Origin: Butyrivibrio sp.
Lineage (GTDB): Bacteria > Bacillota > Clostridia > Lachnospirales > Lachnospiraceae
Direction: 5' to 3'
DNA: 64,000 nucleotides
NCBI GenBank assembly: GCA_017615275.1
Contig: JAGAAO010000035.1
Span: forward strand, 1-64,000
The translations under genes and the position numbers were made by a program. Below are positions 32,164-40,486 of this stretch, one piece after another (the first letter of the stretch is position 1; each line of letters opens with the position of its first letter). Under the pieces are notes generated by a model. That model made no database searches. It worked only from the letters and a program-made list of their open reading frames with translations, and had not been told where the DNA came from.

Positions 32164-32685
32164 ATGAGAGTATGTAACAATTGCGGAACAATGATGGAAG
32201 ATAATATGGTGGTTTGTCCAAACTGCCTTAAAACCATAGATGGAACAGAGCAGATGATAGCACCGACGTACTATCCGTATGTTCCGATGCCACAGCAGAC
32301 ACCACAGCTGGGGCTCAAATGGGCGAATTTTCTGGGATATTTTTCACTTTGGCTTGGTGCTTTGATTGAGGTTATTTCAGGAGTAAAATGTTTGGAAATT
32401 GCCGGAACCGAAACTATGTATCTGGGCTTAGGGCTTGTTTGCATTGTGGCGGCAATCTTCAGCGTCATCGCTGCGATCAAGATCATCAAAAGGATGAAGG
32501 ATGCGAAGCTGTTCGTGTGCGCGTTATATGCACTTGATATTGTAAGTACCGTTATTGCTATGTTGATGTCATCAAGCTACGGAGAATTTGCGTGGAACAG
32601 AATTATCAGTATCATGGTCAGTGTGTCGATGATATTTATAAACAACTATTATTTTGATAACAGAAAAGATATTTTCATTAATTGA
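32164..32685 (+). CDS. Zinc-ribbon membrane protein, paralogue 2
   Basis: A 173-residue paralogue of the preceding protein: CNNCGTMMEDNMVVCPNC, linker with the stretch YPYVPMPQQTPQLGLKWANF, then four membrane segments and the closing DNRKDIFIN. The start at 32164 follows GGGAG; the frame is open to 32143, but that adds only GFGSFG-type residues. TATAAT occurs at 32109-32114 in its leader, so it may have its own promoter. Ribbon and LGxKWANFLGYFxLW are the parts most alike with paralogue 1, the core segments less so. Confidence 0.7.
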   Translation: MRVCNNCGTMMEDNMVVCPNCLKTIDGTEQMIAPTYYPYVPMPQQTPQLGLKWANFLGYFSLWLGALIEVISGVKCLEIAGTETMYLGLGLVCIVAAIFSVIAAIKIIKRMKDAKLFVCALYALDIVSTVIAMLMSSSYGEFAWNRIISIMVSVSMIFINNYYFDNRKDIFIN

Positions 32686-32774
32686 AGTAAATAAAATTTG
32701 GTGCAACTTTTGGACTCGCAGCGTTGTGTGTTATATATAAGAGATTGATTTTTGTAGAACGAGGAGAAAACAGT

Positions 32775-33705
32775 ATGAAAGTATGTAACAGATGCGTAGC
32801 GATGATGGAAAATAAAACGGAAGTTTGCCCTAACTGCAGAAAGCGTGTGGATGGAACGGAGAGAAAGATAGTAGCTGTATGTCATCATGAAGTCGATTAC
32901 AAGACAAAGATAAGTATGAAGTGGACATACATTTCTTCGAGATTCGAAAGCAGCTATGCAGCATGCTGATAAAGAAAAATATGTAAGGAATTTGAAATGA
33001 GATATGTTAATGCGGGACAGGAGCCGACAACTTTAGAAGCAAAACGTAATGATGTTATTGATTCTAAAGTTGCGGAAGCTAAAACACCTGAATCAGAGGA
33101 ATTAGAATCGATTGATATAGAAGGACTTCCGCTTCGTTATAAGCTGGCATGCAAAGAATGCGTATTTAATTTATGGTGGATTAAGGTTTGGACATATGGA
33201 ATCTTAATATATTGCGGAATTATTGCATTAGCATATGGATGTTGGTACGCTCAAACTATGTTTCAGGCAGGTATGAATAATAATATGGACTTTGATCTGC
33301 GAAGCGTGGAGGCAGTTTTTTGGTTGTGCTTGACAGAAGGCTTGCTAAGTCTTTTTTCAGCATATGTAATTATGAAGAGGCGAAAATATGCACCTCTTAT
33401 TGCAAGCATATTCCAAATTTTGTGGGAGTTTTTTGTTAGCTGCTCAAAGAGTTTTTTTGATGGCTGTCCACGGAGTTTTATCGTTGCTAGCTGCATATTT
33501 AATTGCAAATAGAAATGAGAAATCTTATGAATACGTGAGGGCAGTATTTTTTTCAGTAATTATTTTTTTGATATTTATGTTGTATTCAGACACATCGGAG
33601 TTACCAATGTTTTTTTATGAGGTACGTATGATAATCTCCGGCATAATTACCTTGATAAGTAGCGTATATTTTCTGGATAGGAAGAACATTTTTAATGTGT
33701 CATAG
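32775..33705 (+). pseudogene. Broken zinc-ribbon membrane protein, paralogue 3
   Basis: The zinc ribbon CNRCVAMMENKTEVCPNC starts at ATG 32775 (AACGAGGAG upstream). Its frame stops at 32969, reopens in the same frame from 32997 (with segments WWIKVWTYGILIYCGIIALA), then loses frame near 33420-33440, where T-rich runs occur. The plus-1 frame continues through LAAYLIANRN to the family ending FLDRKNIFNVS at 33705. One in-frame stop and one frameshift are therefore needed to explain it. The first loop Cys-x2-Gly is also changed (CNRCVA). Programmed frameshifting is possible but less likely. Confidence 0.6.
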
Positions 33706-33755
33706 AAAATGTTATCATATTGACGTGTATAATTGTTCGACAAGGAGACTGTAAC

Positions 33756-34412
33756 ATGTCAATGGATAATAAAAAAACTAAGAGAATCGGTATGTCACTT
33801 TGCGGAGTGATAATCTGCGCTGTAAGCGTTGGGATATTTAAGATTGCGGCGCTTGGCGTTGATCCGTTTCAGTCTTTTATGGCGGGGCTTGATAAGGCGG
33901 TTCCGATAGATTTTGGAACGTTATATGTGATAGCCAACGTCGTACTTTTATTGTTCGCACTTACTTTTGACAGGCATTATATAGGCATTGCGACTTTTAT
34001 AAATCTCTTTTTGCTTGGATATATCACGCAGTTCACGTACGCACAGCTGCAGAAAGTTATTGTCGATCCAAGCATGCCTGTTAGAATTCTTTGCCTCGTT
34101 ATAGGCGTGGTCATCATCTGTTTTGGGTCGGCATTTTATATGACCGCGGATCTGGGCGTTTCAACATATGATGCGATAGCGCTCATAATAAGCGGAACCT
34201 GGAAAAAAGGAAAGTTTCAGTATGTGAGGATAATCACGGACATATGCTGCGTGATTATAGGAACTGTTCTTTTTCTTGCAGCAGGTGGCAGTGTTCCGGA
34301 AATACCCACGATCGTGGGAGTTGGTACCATAATAACGGCTTTCTTTATGGGACCTCTTATCGAGTTCTTTAACGTTCATTTTGCAAGACCGTTTCTTAAC
34401 AAGAACGGTTGA
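33756..34412 (+). CDS. YczE/YitT-type membrane protein
   Basis: A 218-residue protein with about six membrane segments. IGMSLCGVIICAVSVGIFK, then AALGVDPFQSFMAGL and, in the second half, MTADLGVSTYDAIALIIS show the duplicated GxxP/DxFxxF-like pattern of YczE/YyaS membrane proteins. Role unknown; YczE is linked to surfactin export in Bacillus, which does not transfer here. The start at 33756 follows AAGGAGA; the frame is open further upstream without a site. Confidence 0.75.
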   Translation: MSMDNKKTKRIGMSLCGVIICAVSVGIFKIAALGVDPFQSFMAGLDKAVPIDFGTLYVIANVVLLLFALTFDRHYIGIATFINLFLLGYITQFTYAQLQKVIVDPSMPVRILCLVIGVVIICFGSAFYMTADLGVSTYDAIALIISGTWKKGKFQYVRIITDICCVIIGTVLFLAAGGSVPEIPTIVGVGTIITAFFMGPLIEFFNVHFARPFLNKNG

Positions 34413-34462
34413 TGCTCAAAGTTTTTTAGACATATTCACCAAGTAAAAAGGGAGTTATGAAA

Positions 34463-36199
34463 ATGAAAAAGAGTGAGAAGCAGAATCGTATTTTACTCTA
34501 TGTTATTTTTGGAGCATTATTTTTGTTCGGCGCATGGTATTTTGCCTCCGAGTGGAAAAATATCGTCAATGAGTTCACCGGCGGTCACGAGAATCTGACA
34601 GATGTTCTTATAAAAGGTGATATAGATGATGCTGATTTTGAATATTACGATACGGATATAGACGCTTCCCTGGGGCGCTTTGCAAGCATGACTGAAGGCA
34701 ATGACGAGAAGGAAGCCTATTTTATTGTCTGGCTGAGCGATGATTCTCTTGCGGCTGCGGAGGTGGACGGCGAAAAGGACAAAAAAGAATTTGACAGAAT
34801 AGCGGATGAAACGTGGGCGTATGTAAACGGAGAAACCGATTATTTTACCAAAGATACTTTTAAAGGAACGGTAAAAGTCAGACATATGGAGGGCGAACTA
34901 CTTACTATGTATACCCAGACTATCGAGGAAATGGGTATAACTGAGGACGATTTTGTTATCAGAGACGTGCTCCTTGATTATGACGAAGGCGGAATGATAA
35001 AGCATGATGCCATAGTTTTCGGAATTATGGGACTTATAGGCTTGGCGGGGCTTGTGATGATGTTTTTGGCTTCGCTAAAAGATAATACGAAAGAGTCGGG
35101 AGCGGTTATTGAAGCGGAGAAAATTGAACTTGTCTCATATAAGGAGGCGAAGAAAAGAATAACCGATCCCGAGATAAAAAGGAATTACAACAAGCTTAGA
35201 AGGATGGCGGCGCTGTTTCTTGTTCCGTTTGTTCTTCTCTTGGTTATTCCGGCAGGTTTGTATGCTTATACTTCATATGCAAACGCAAACGGTGCTGCGG
35301 ATGTAAGGAAAGCTCAATATGATATTTCCGGTCATGAAGCAATGGTTAATGCAAAAGAGAATAAGACGGCAACTATCTCAACGGATAGCGTTCCGCGCAT
35401 GCTGTATTCTACTGAAGGAGAAGCATATTACCTTGTGAAGCATAATGATGAGTATTATGTTGCGATCATTGATTCGAAGAGCTTTTCTAAGATAAAAAGT
35501 GAAATTGAGGGAAAAGGAAGTTATACTCTCTATGGATTTCTTCAGGAACCCGATCCGGAGGTTAAAGGGGACCTGATAGGCGATATAAATTCAGTCCTTG
35601 GTACGTCTTATGACTTAAGTGATTATGATTCCAATTTTGGAAAATATGTCCTTAATGTAGACGAGGAATATGCGGGAGTAGGTATTCCGCTTAAAAAGAT
35701 AAGAGAATTTATGGGTGTATCCGCAATCTTTATCATATGTTTTGCGATATTCGGATTCAGTGGTCTTGCAAGATGCAGACATATGATCAATTGCCTGAGA
35801 CATTTCAGCGATTCGGAATATGCCATGCTTGAAAAAGAACTGTCGAGCGGCAACTGTGAAAGATTCCCACAGAATCTGATACTGACAGAGAATTTTATTG
35901 TGATGTTCTATTCGTTATCGGCATATAAAGATTCTTCTGCCAAGGAGAATTCGGTATTTTTTGCCAAGTACAGCGAAATAAAATGGATATATCCTGCCAA
36001 CTATGCTATGGCTGGAAAAGTTACCAATTGCGGTGTCAAAGTATACGGCAGCCAAGTCGGAACATGCAATCTTATCGGCCTTCCGAGCAATGAAAACGGC
36101 GTTGCAACAATAGACCGCGTGCTTTCGATACTTAAGGCAAAATGTTCCAATGCTGTATTTGGATATACCGAAGAAAATAAGCAGAAGTTCGGAGAGTGA
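34463..36199 (+). CDS. Large membrane protein of unknown function
   Basis: A 578-residue protein I do not recognise. Segment 1 (about 11-27) is followed by an acidic extracytoplasmic domain (30-190, rich in Asp and Glu), segment 2 at about 190-212, segment 3 at about 250-272, a second extracytoplasmic domain (275-415), and segment 4 at about 418-440, leaving a C-terminal cytoplasmic domain with KWIYPANYAMAGKVTNCGVK. There are no Cys pairs or enzyme motifs. The start at 34463 lies 8 bp after GGGAG; ATG 34457 is too close. It converges with coaBC, stop next to stop. Confidence 0.6.
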   Translation: MKKSEKQNRILLYVIFGALFLFGAWYFASEWKNIVNEFTGGHENLTDVLIKGDIDDADFEYYDTDIDASLGRFASMTEGNDEKEAYFIVWLSDDSLAAAEVDGEKDKKEFDRIADETWAYVNGETDYFTKDTFKGTVKVRHMEGELLTMYTQTIEEMGITEDDFVIRDVLLDYDEGGMIKHDAIVFGIMGLIGLAGLVMMFLASLKDNTKESGAVIEAEKIELVSYKEAKKRITDPEIKRNYNKLRRMAALFLVPFVLLLVIPAGLYAYTSYANANGAADVRKAQYDISGHEAMVNAKENKTATISTDSVPRMLYSTEGEAYYLVKHNDEYYVAIIDSKSFSKIKSEIEGKGSYTLYGFLQEPDPEVKGDLIGDINSVLGTSYDLSDYDSNFGKYVLNVDEEYAGVGIPLKKIREFMGVSAIFIICFAIFGFSGLARCRHMINCLRHFSDSEYAMLEKELSSGNCERFPQNLILTENFIVMFYSLSAYKDSSAKENSVFFAKYSEIKWIYPANYAMAGKVTNCGVKVYGSQVGTCNLIGLPSNENGVATIDRVLSILKAKCSNAVFGYTEENKQKFGE

Positions 36200-37399
36200 T
36201 CATTTTCTGAGCGCAAGAAGTTCCGACAGCAGTACGTCTGCAGCTTCTGCCTTGCTCATAATTCCGAGTTCTTTTTCAAAAGAATCTGTTATAAGCGTCA
36301 ATACGTTGGTATCGACTTCAAAACCTGCGCCTTCGACTTTAAGGTTGTTGGCGCAGATCATATCAAGATTTTTCTTCTTGAGCTTCTTTCTGGAATTCTC
36401 CAGAAGATCCTTTGTTTCCATAGAAAAACCGCACAGAATCTGGCCTTTTTTCTTGTTGTTTCCAAGAGTTGCCAGAATGTCATCCGTAGGCTTTAAAGGA
36501 ATGGATAGATCGCCGCTCTGTGCGCTCTTTTTTATCTTGTCATCTGCATAGTTTGCGGGAGTGTAGTCCGCAACGGCAGCAGCTTTGATGATGATGTCCT
36601 GATTGCCTGCTCTTTCTGTGACGGCATCGTACATGTCTTTTGCGGATGTGATGCTGACAAAGTCAAGGTGAGAGGGCACTTCAAGGTTGGTCTTTCCTGA
36701 AACGAGAGTTACATTGGCGCCTCTGTAGGCAGCAGCCCTTGCAATGGCGTAGCCCATTTTTCCCGAAGAGTGATTGGTGATATAGCGGACGGGATCTATG
36801 GATTCGCAAGTGGGACCTGCGGTTACGAGAACATTGATGCCTTCCATGTCCTTGGGACAAGCTATGTGATACAAGATTTCTTCGAGGATTTTGGCGGGTT
36901 CTTCCATTCTTCCTTTTCCGACGGTGCCGCAGGCAAGGAAGCCCTCGCCCGGAGTTATTACGATGTAGCCGTAGCTTTCTAATGTCTCTATGTTTTTCTG
37001 TGTGATGGGATTTTCAAACATTTTGGTGTTCATTGCGGGAGCGATGATCTTAGTGCAAGTGCATGCAAGAGCGGTGGTCGTAAGCATGTCATCTGCGATC
37101 CCGTTTGCGAGCTTTGCGATGCAGTTGGCTGTTGCGGGTGCGATAACAAGGACGTCACTCTTATCTGCAAGTGAGATGTGCTCGACTTTCATAGGGTGAT
37201 TCCTCTCAAATGTGCCTGTAATGCACCTTGTATGCGTAAGTGCTTCAAAAGTAAGCGGGGTTATGAACTCCGTAGCATTTTCAGTCATGATCACGTCTAC
37301 ATTTGCGTGCGCTTTCACAAGCTTTGAAGCAAGGTCTGCTGCCTTGTATGCGGCAATTCCGCCTGTTACACCAAGAATTACATTTTTTCCCTTTAACAT
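36200..37399 (-). CDS. coaBC: Bifunctional phosphopantothenoylcysteine decarboxylase/synthetase
   Basis: A 399-residue fusion that makes 4'-phosphopantetheine for coenzyme A. The N-terminal CoaC flavoprotein has NVILGVTGGIAAYKAADL, the PASANC-like motif PATANCIAKLANGIADD and the substrate-clamp Cys in FLACGTVGKGRM. CoaB starts near residue 185 with VLVTAGPTCESIDPVRYITN, then SSGKMGYAIA (CTP site), and ends in the KKKNLDMICAN-N stretch. The start at 37399 uses GGAGAT; ATG 37414 has none. It diverges from the S-component/coaX pair: three pantothenate-linked genes in one locus. Confidence 0.93.
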   Translation of the reverse strand: MLKGKNVILGVTGGIAAYKAADLASKLVKAHANVDVIMTENATEFITPLTFEALTHTRCITGTFERNHPMKVEHISLADKSDVLVIAPATANCIAKLANGIADDMLTTTALACTCTKIIAPAMNTKMFENPITQKNIETLESYGYIVITPGEGFLACGTVGKGRMEEPAKILEEILYHIACPKDMEGINVLVTAGPTCESIDPVRYITNHSSGKMGYAIARAAAYRGANVTLVSGKTNLEVPSHLDFVSITSAKDMYDAVTERAGNQDIIIKAAAVADYTPANYADDKIKKSAQSGDLSIPLKPTDDILATLGNNKKKGQILCGFSMETKDLLENSRKKLKKKNLDMICANNLKVEGAGFEVDTNVLTLITDSFEKELGIMSKAEAADVLLSELLALRK

Positions 37400-37492
37400 G
37401 TTATCTCCGATCACAATGTGTACAGTTTTTTCTCAAAATTCGTTTTGAGTATACATCTATTTTGCGAAGTATGTAAAGGAAATGAAATTCAC

Positions 37493-37520
37493 TTGAAAAA
37501 ATATCTTTCTGTGTTATATT
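37493..37520 (+). promoter_or_regulatory. Promoter of the ECF S-component/coaX operon
   Basis: TTGAAA (37493-37498) and TATATT (37515-37520) with 16-bp spacing lie 62 bp before the start at 37582. Confidence 0.5.
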
Positions 37521-37581
37521 TATTGTGCACGGTATTTGGATGGTCCAAAATCGTAGCATTGTTTTTAAGGAGAATTTTATA

Positions 37582-38229
37582 ATGGATAGTACATCATCAC
37601 TTAGCCGTAAGACTGAGCAGTTAGGCGGACTGAGCAAAAAAACGCAGTACATGGTAGAGACTGCACTTCTTGTTGCCGTTACCATCATAATGGGTAACAC
37701 TTTTTTAGGCACGATTCCCACACCTTTACTTAAGATTTCAATAGTGACCGTTCCGGTTGCGCTTGCATCTATGCTTATCGGACCTCTTGCAGGAATCATT
37801 TGCGGACTTGCATTTGGTATCAACAGCTTTATCGGTGCGCTCAACGGATCCAGTGGACTTCTTTCAACACTCTTTAACATTAACCCTTTCGGAGTTTTTG
37901 TTACTGCAATTGTTGCCAGAGTCCTTGATGCGGCGGTTACTTCTTTTGTATACAAGTTGATACACAAGGGAAAGCTTAAAACGGCTTCCTACTATATAAC
38001 AGGTGCCCTTATGCCGCTTCTTAACACGGTATTTTTCATGGGTTCACTTTGCTTGTTCTATTTCAATACTGATTATGTAAAAGGCCTTGCTGCAAATTAC
38101 AATGCAACAACACCTCTTGCGTTCGTTATCGGAATGGTAGGCTTTCAGGCTACAATTGAGGCTGTTGTCGGATGCCTTTTGGGAGGTACACTTGCGATGG
38201 TACTTTCCAAAGCGCTTCGTAGAGCATAA
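37582..38229 (+). CDS. ECF transporter S-component, probably for pantothenate
   Basis: A 215-residue membrane protein with about six segments. The layout (LVAVTIIMGNTFLGTIP, PVALASMLIGPLAGIICGL with a GxxxG, and the loop NINPFGVFVTAIVARV) is that of energy-coupling-factor substrate-binding subunits. The specificity guess rests on neighbours: coaX 17 bp downstream and coaBC divergent, as in PanT loci. No EcfA or EcfT gene is near, so it would share a general module encoded elsewhere. AAGGAGA precedes the ATG. Confidence 0.8.
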   Translation: MDSTSSLSRKTEQLGGLSKKTQYMVETALLVAVTIIMGNTFLGTIPTPLLKISIVTVPVALASMLIGPLAGIICGLAFGINSFIGALNGSSGLLSTLFNINPFGVFVTAIVARVLDAAVTSFVYKLIHKGKLKTASYYITGALMPLLNTVFFMGSLCLFYFNTDYVKGLAANYNATTPLAFVIGMVGFQATIEAVVGCLLGGTLAMVLSKALRRA

Positions 38230-38246
38230 TAGAGAAGGCGAGTTTT

Positions 38247-39020
38247 ATGAGCAGAGTTCTGGCTGTGGATATCGGCAACTCGAATATTGTTGTAGGAGCG
38301 TTTGACGGATCCGGTTACAGAGACATCGGGAGACTGAGGTCAGACAGAGGTTTTGGAGAAAAAGAAATCAGAGAAGGTTTTGAAAAGCTGTTGAGCAAGG
38401 CGGGATTGGATGGCGAATCTTTTGACGGCTCAGTCTTATCCAGCGTCGTTTCAGAGATGACGGATAAGGTAGCGGGAGCGCTGAAGAAGATAACCGGCAA
38501 AGATACTATGATTCCAAACACCACAATGAACACAGGAATAGATGTATCAAATTATGATACGTCCTGCCTTGGTTTTGACAGAGTAGCGGATCTTTCGGCC
38601 GCGGTCTCCGAATATGGATGTCCTGTAATGGTATGTGATCTTGGAACGTGTACAACAATAACAGTTGCGGATGAGCGGGCTGCGCTCGTGGGCGGAGTGA
38701 TATGCCCAGGAGTTCAGCTTTCCCTCGATGCTGAGGCACAGAGAACTTCGAAACTTCCACAGTTGTCGGCACGTGAGACGGATAAGTTTCTTGGAACCGA
38801 TACCGAATCAAATATGATCGCGGGTGCTGTGGCGGGCACAGGGATCATGCTTACGGGGCTCATAGACAGAGTTGCCAAAGAATATGGTTTTGATGACCTC
38901 AAGGTTGTCCTGACCGGAGGATTGTCGGAAGTAGTAGCAAAGTGGATCGACGCGGATGTTATAAGAGATCCGGATCTGCTTATGAAAGGGCTTTGGACAA
39001 TATATAACAAGAATAAATAA
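38247..39020 (+). CDS. coaX: Type III pantothenate kinase
   Basis: A 257-residue kinase of the ASKHA fold. The phosphate-1 loop is LAVDIGNSNIVVGAFDG, the catalytic Asp is in TSCLGFDRVADL, and phosphate-2 is MVCDLGTCTTITVAD; GGVICPGVQLSLDA is the pantothenate region. It phosphorylates pantothenate, the first CoA step, without feedback inhibition by CoA and with a K+/NH4+ requirement. It is downstream of the S-component and followed by a terminator. Confidence 0.92.
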   Translation: MSRVLAVDIGNSNIVVGAFDGSGYRDIGRLRSDRGFGEKEIREGFEKLLSKAGLDGESFDGSVLSSVVSEMTDKVAGALKKITGKDTMIPNTTMNTGIDVSNYDTSCLGFDRVADLSAAVSEYGCPVMVCDLGTCTTITVADERAALVGGVICPGVQLSLDAEAQRTSKLPQLSARETDKFLGTDTESNMIAGAVAGTGIMLTGLIDRVAKEYGFDDLKVVLTGGLSEVVAKWIDADVIRDPDLLMKGLWTIYNKNK

Positions 39021-39031
39021 AGATGTAGATT

Positions 39032-39079
39032 AAATGGTTTTGAGAGCTATTAGAAGCATTAGTTCTTGAAACCATTTTT
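39032..39079 (+). terminator. Terminator after coaX
   Basis: AAATGGTTT (39032-39040) pairs with AAACCATTT (39069-39077), with inner AGAgCT/AGTTCT pairing, and ends in five T. Confidence 0.75.
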
Positions 39080-39094
39080 CGTGTAGAGATAGTA

Positions 39095-39148
39095 TTGACA
39101 AATCCTAGAATTCGGATTACTGTATTATTGTACTAGTTGTATAGTACA
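39095..39148 (+). promoter_or_regulatory. Promoter with downstream operator dyad before traX-like gene
   Basis: TTGACA (39095-39100) has TACTGT 17 bp on. Just downstream TGTACTA (39129-39135) and TAGTACA (39142-39148) form a perfect 7-bp inverted repeat with a 6-bp gap. Position and shape suggest a dimeric repressor site, perhaps GntR/YtrA-type; the regulator is not in the window. Confidence 0.5.
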
Positions 39149-39209
39149 GTAGGAGCTCAACCTTGATTGAGTCCGTATATTTACTTTTATGAACACAAAG
39201 GAGGAGAGA

Positions 39210-39986
39210 GTGGAAAGAGGATTAGATGCATATAGACTTAAGTTAATAGCATTGTTACTCATGATAGTAGATCATGTTCATACATATATTTTATGGTGTT
39301 ACACACACACACCGCAGTGGATTTCTGTAGTTACAAGAATTGTTTCGCCGTTGTTTCTGTACTTGATGATAGACGGCTTCTATCATACGAGGAGTCGAAA
39401 GAAATTTTTGCTAAGGCTCTTTGCGGCGGCATTTATAATGCTTATCGGAAAGGTGATCATAAATTATTCTTTCCATAATGTTGATTATATAACCGGGGAA
39501 TACAGCTTTTCTTCGTTGACGCAAGGCAATAATATTTTCCTTACACTTGCATGGATGTTTGCTTTGGTTTGGTGTATGGAAAATATAAAGTATAAAAAGA
39601 ACACTATTCTGAATGTTTTCCTTGCAATCATCATAGCGTTTTTAAGTCTTGCTTCAGAAGGTGGATTTTACTTGTTGCCGATCACCGTGATCGTATGGTG
39701 GTTCCATGGAAGGAAAAAATGGCAGTGTCTCGGAATATGTGCTTGGTGCATCATTTTGTTTATAAAGTCGCTTTCCAATAACTTAATGGGAAATACAGGA
39801 AATATATCACTATATTCTTATATGTGTTTTTCAAACGAGTGGGGTATGTTTCTGGTTGTTCCGTTCATACTTATGTATAACGGAGAAAGAGGCAAGAACA
39901 CCAAATTCACCAAGTACCTGTTCTACGTTGCCTACCCTGTCCATTTATGGATACTTATGATCATTAGTTATTTACTTGAAAAATAA
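39210..39986 (+). CDS. TraX-family membrane protein
   Basis: A 258-residue protein with about eight membrane segments. The start MERGLDAYRLKLIALLLMIVDHV, the RIVSPLFLYLMIDGFYHTRSR stretch and the final FYVAYPVHLWILMIISYLL are characteristic of TraX-like acetylase-fold proteins, first seen in F-pilin acetylation and common in Firmicutes, where the substrate is unknown. The start is taken as GTG 39210 because AAAGGAGG (39197-39204) sits 5 bp before it; the in-frame ATG 39189 has no site. Confidence 0.75.
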   Translation: MERGLDAYRLKLIALLLMIVDHVHTYILWCYTHTPQWISVVTRIVSPLFLYLMIDGFYHTRSRKKFLLRLFAAAFIMLIGKVIINYSFHNVDYITGEYSFSSLTQGNNIFLTLAWMFALVWCMENIKYKKNTILNVFLAIIIAFLSLASEGGFYLLPITVIVWWFHGRKKWQCLGICAWCIILFIKSLSNNLMGNTGNISLYSYMCFSNEWGMFLVVPFILMYNGERGKNTKFTKYLFYVAYPVHLWILMIISYLLEK

Positions 39987-40003
39987 TATTGGATAATAAA
40001 AGG

Positions 40004-40036
40004 GAAACGCTGTTTCGAATACAGTGTTTCTTTTTG
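40004..40036 (+). terminator. Terminator after the TraX-like gene
   Basis: GAAACGCTGT (40004-40013) pairs with ACAGTGTTTC (40022-40031), then five T. Hairpin copy 4 begins seven bases later. Confidence 0.8.
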
Positions 40037-40042
40037 TGTAGA

Positions 40043-40079
40043 GCAGTTAGCGAGGTTCTGACGAGCCTAGTGAATCTGT
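40043..40079. repeat. Hairpin element copy 4 (apparent recombinant)
   Basis: The left arm GCAGTTAGC and preceding GTGTAGA match copy 2 at 30131-30146, while the right side GACGAGCCTAGTGAATCTGT matches copy 3. The arms no longer pair well. The simplest reading is an exchange within the shared loop GAGGTT. Confidence 0.8.
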
Positions 40080-40486
40080 AATTTTTTATCCCCCTACGGG
40101 GCTTGTGCGGCGCCTTTCACTTCCCGACGTTAAAGAGTTTAAATTAACACGGTTTTCTGCACATGACCGCCAGCATCCGTAGACGTCCTATATAATACAA
40201 AAGTGCACCGAAATTAATACAAATCCATTGGACATCATGGGATGTCATTGGACGTGCATGTGCAGTGTGACAGTATGAAGTAGGGCTTCAGAGGATGAGT
40301 ACGTAGACTAAAAATCTGAGGAATAAGCGGTTCAAACGTATTCAAAATTCTAAATAAAGCTATGACTAGGGGGATTTGCATCTTACCCCTCAAAAAATAC
40401 AACTTACATGCAAATCTGTTTTTCATTTGCTAATAATCCCTTATTATCCGGTTAGAAGATAACGAAGGAAAGGATAGGGAACGCAA
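40080..40486 (+). promoter_or_regulatory. Structured 400-bp leader before the ABC/LytTR operon
   Basis: There is no gene here. TATAAT at 40191-40196 gives a possible start near 40203. Downstream are a GACATC/GATGTC dyad (40231-40246), a 20-bp direct repeat beginning CATTGGAC (40226 and 40246), and two competing stems: AGGGG (40368-40372) with CCCCT (40386-40390), and GATTTGCAT (40373-40381) with ATGCAAATC (40408-40416) followed by TGTTTTTC. The second resembles an attenuator; forming the first would block it. This suggests a cis-acting RNA of unknown class. Confidence 0.45.

Noticed and set aside
33388-33705. Second half of zinc-ribbon paralogue 3 as an independent gene
   Set aside because: It has no ribosome site and its ending matches the C-terminus of paralogues 1 and 2, so it is the shifted tail of one gene.
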